A stretch of DNA of 64,000 nucleotides from Volvox africanus (lineage: Eukaryota > Chlorophyta > Chlorophyceae > Chlamydomonadales > Volvocaceae), in NCBI GenBank assembly GCA_030268105.1, contig BSDZ01000004.1, positions 1,297,001-1,361,000 on the forward strand, given 5' to 3'. A program made the translations under genes and the position numbers. Positions 62,718 through 64,000 of the stretch are shown here, in pieces. Under the pieces are notes generated by a model. That model made no database searches. It was not told the origin of the DNA and saw nothing but the letters and a program-made list of their open reading frames with translations. Every line of letters starts with the position of its first letter. Position 1 is the stretch's first letter.

Positions 62718-63785
62718 TTATTGGTATTTGAAGTAAGGCGGCTCGGGTTGCTTGTTGGGGGAGCCGGCCAGGTGGCAGCTTGCCATTTCGAGGGATTGTG
62801 GCGGGGGCCTGTTGGTTGGCTGCCGCAAGGGTGTTAAGCGCGATGAGGGATGAAAACTCTTAGTCCATGTGATATGGAGGTGGCGCGCTGATTGGAAGGG
62901 GGGGAGCACGTGTATAATGGTGCGGTTTGTGAGGTTTAAGTTGTGTGTGAGTGTGTGTGTGTGTATTGTAGTATCTTGGGGTATCTAGAGGGCCAATTGG
63001 GCCTTTGCTGCATGTAGGCGGACACACCAGAGATACGACATGTGTGTCTTAGCTGGGAGAGCGTATTAAGTTTATGCATCCGGTGCTGTCTGTGACATGG
63101 AACCGGCTTGGCATATGTGTCACATCAGCGTCGCCATTCCATGGCTGGCGATTTAGATAGTTAGTTGTTGAAGCGAAGGTGAGTACCGGGTATAAACCGG
63201 GTAGGTACTGGCGGCGCATAACTTTTGACCTCGCTTTATTTCTTTGTTCCCTTCGGGACTTCCCGGCGGGAAATCTAACGTAGGACAGGTGGTCCATCTG
63301 TGATGCGTGCGAGGATTGAATCCATGAGGTGAATGAGCGCTATAGAGGCTATGTTGCAAAGACATGTGCTGCTGAGGCTGACGTTTAATTTATGAAGACG
63401 TTCCCTCCAATTGTCGATGCGACATTGAGCCGTCTTTGCGGCTGCATTGCTAATGCCTGCCTGTCTGTCCCAAACAAATAATAGCTTTAGTATTATAAAC
63501 CCTCCCCGGGTTGACCCATGGGGGCTGAATATAGTGAGACCCGCGTCACTCGCTCGCGTGGGATTGATCGTGCTTTCACCATGTACGACGGAGAGATAGC
63601 CTCTGCAGCTTCTGTCTCCTCTTCTGTGAGGTTCCCTTCGTTCGCGGTTCGCGGTCCGTCCTTGATCGTCGATCGGACCTGAGCGCGGACCTGCTCGCGA
63701 CCTCGTCCGCGGGTGCGCTCGTCCACCCCTGGAAGCAGGTCGGCGGGTATGCATGCGAATGATGTGCACCCCTATGGATGCCTGT

Positions 63786-63794
63786 ATGTGTATA

Positions 63795-63833
<39 letters not shown>

Positions 63834-63855
63834 GTGCATGTGTATATGTGTATAA
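63786..63855. repeat. (GTGTAT)n hexanucleotide
   Basis: About 11 units with TATATG and CATGTG variants, intergenic. Confidence 0.93.
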
Positions 63856-64000
63856 GTGAAAGTTGTTTAAAACCGTAGTGAGCTGTATATGGTTGGCATG
63901 TTCACGTTCGGCTTGGCAGGGAAAGTACATACACAGCTGTGAGTGTGTGTAACAATGACAATGACGAGGACGAGGATGAGGACGAGGACGACATCGCAGG

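Larger units (their letters stand above)
61812..64000. other. 3' flank of the kinase gene, no gene recognised
   Basis: About 2.2 kb. Contains a candidate TGTAA at 62713, a (GTGTAT)n run at 63786-63855 and a GA-rich end (GACGAGGATGAGG) at the window edge. Minus-strand open frames (61743-62051 and 63275-63769) resemble nothing I recognise, and the first overlaps the last kinase exon. Confidence 0.6.

Noticed and set aside
63275..63769. Minus-strand 164-codon frame at the right end
   Set aside because: No similarity recognised, mixed composition, and no matching splice structure; it could be a relic but cannot be supported.

Overview
This window is nuclear DNA from a green alga, most likely a volvocine chlamydomonadalean (Volvox, Gonium or Chlamydomonas relatives). 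The evidence is GC-rich coding exons split by many short-to-huge introns with GT/AG borders, TGTAA polyadenylation-type motifs downstream of several stops, proteins rich in Gly/Ala/Ser tracts, introns full of simple repeats, and an interstitial TTTAGGG tract (the Volvox-type telomere unit; C. reinhardtii uses TTTTAGGG). Genus is an inference. No bacterial, viral or CRISPR features were seen.

Layout, left to right. (1) 1-14675, minus: glutamine-dependent NAD+ synthetase (NADSYN1). Eleven exons (517 residues) were resolved; the C-terminal exons lie beyond base 1. Its introns hold a 6.1 kb and an at least 1.7 kb CCCTCCCAAT-type minisatellite, a 1 kb purine array and a 36-bp array. (2) 15361-21804, plus: M18 aspartyl aminopeptidase (DNPEP), 12 exons, 554 residues, all metal ligands present, divergent from NADSYN1. 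(3) 22829-27839, minus: queuine tRNA-ribosyltransferase accessory subunit 2 (QTRT2), 9 exons, tail to tail with DNPEP. (4) About 28946-34092, minus: a leucine-rich-repeat/F-box-like protein; only the first two exons are firm. (5) 34716-38092, minus: an alpha/beta-hydrolase with a GHSMGG elbow. (6) 39112-42743, plus: an unrecognised low-complexity protein of 655 residues. (7) 42744-46182: gene-poor DNA with a 208-bp tandem duplication and an inverted repeat. (8) 46183-61811, plus: a large TKL-like protein kinase of about 1.8k residues, about 23 exons including 29- to 34-nt microexons. (9) 61812-64000: no gene recognised.

The genes do not form a pathway. NAD+ synthesis, peptide turnover, tRNA queuosine modification and signalling sit side by side as ordinary eukaryotic neighbours. 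Exon chains for NADSYN1, DNPEP and QTRT2 were built by hand, and every junction keeps codon phase, so those models are strong. The kinase chain also keeps phase except around one uncertain mini-exon near 54400.

The most unusual thing here is not a gene but a rule followed by the intronic repeats. Arrays that are G-rich on the transcribed (sense) strand begin at or near the 5' splice site, while arrays that are pyrimidine-rich on the sense strand sit just upstream of the 3' splice site. This holds in several genes on both strands. A second notable signal is a ~96-bp dispersed fragment present twice, in opposite orientation, whose differences are almost all synonymous in one frame, suggesting a relic of a protein-coding mobile element.
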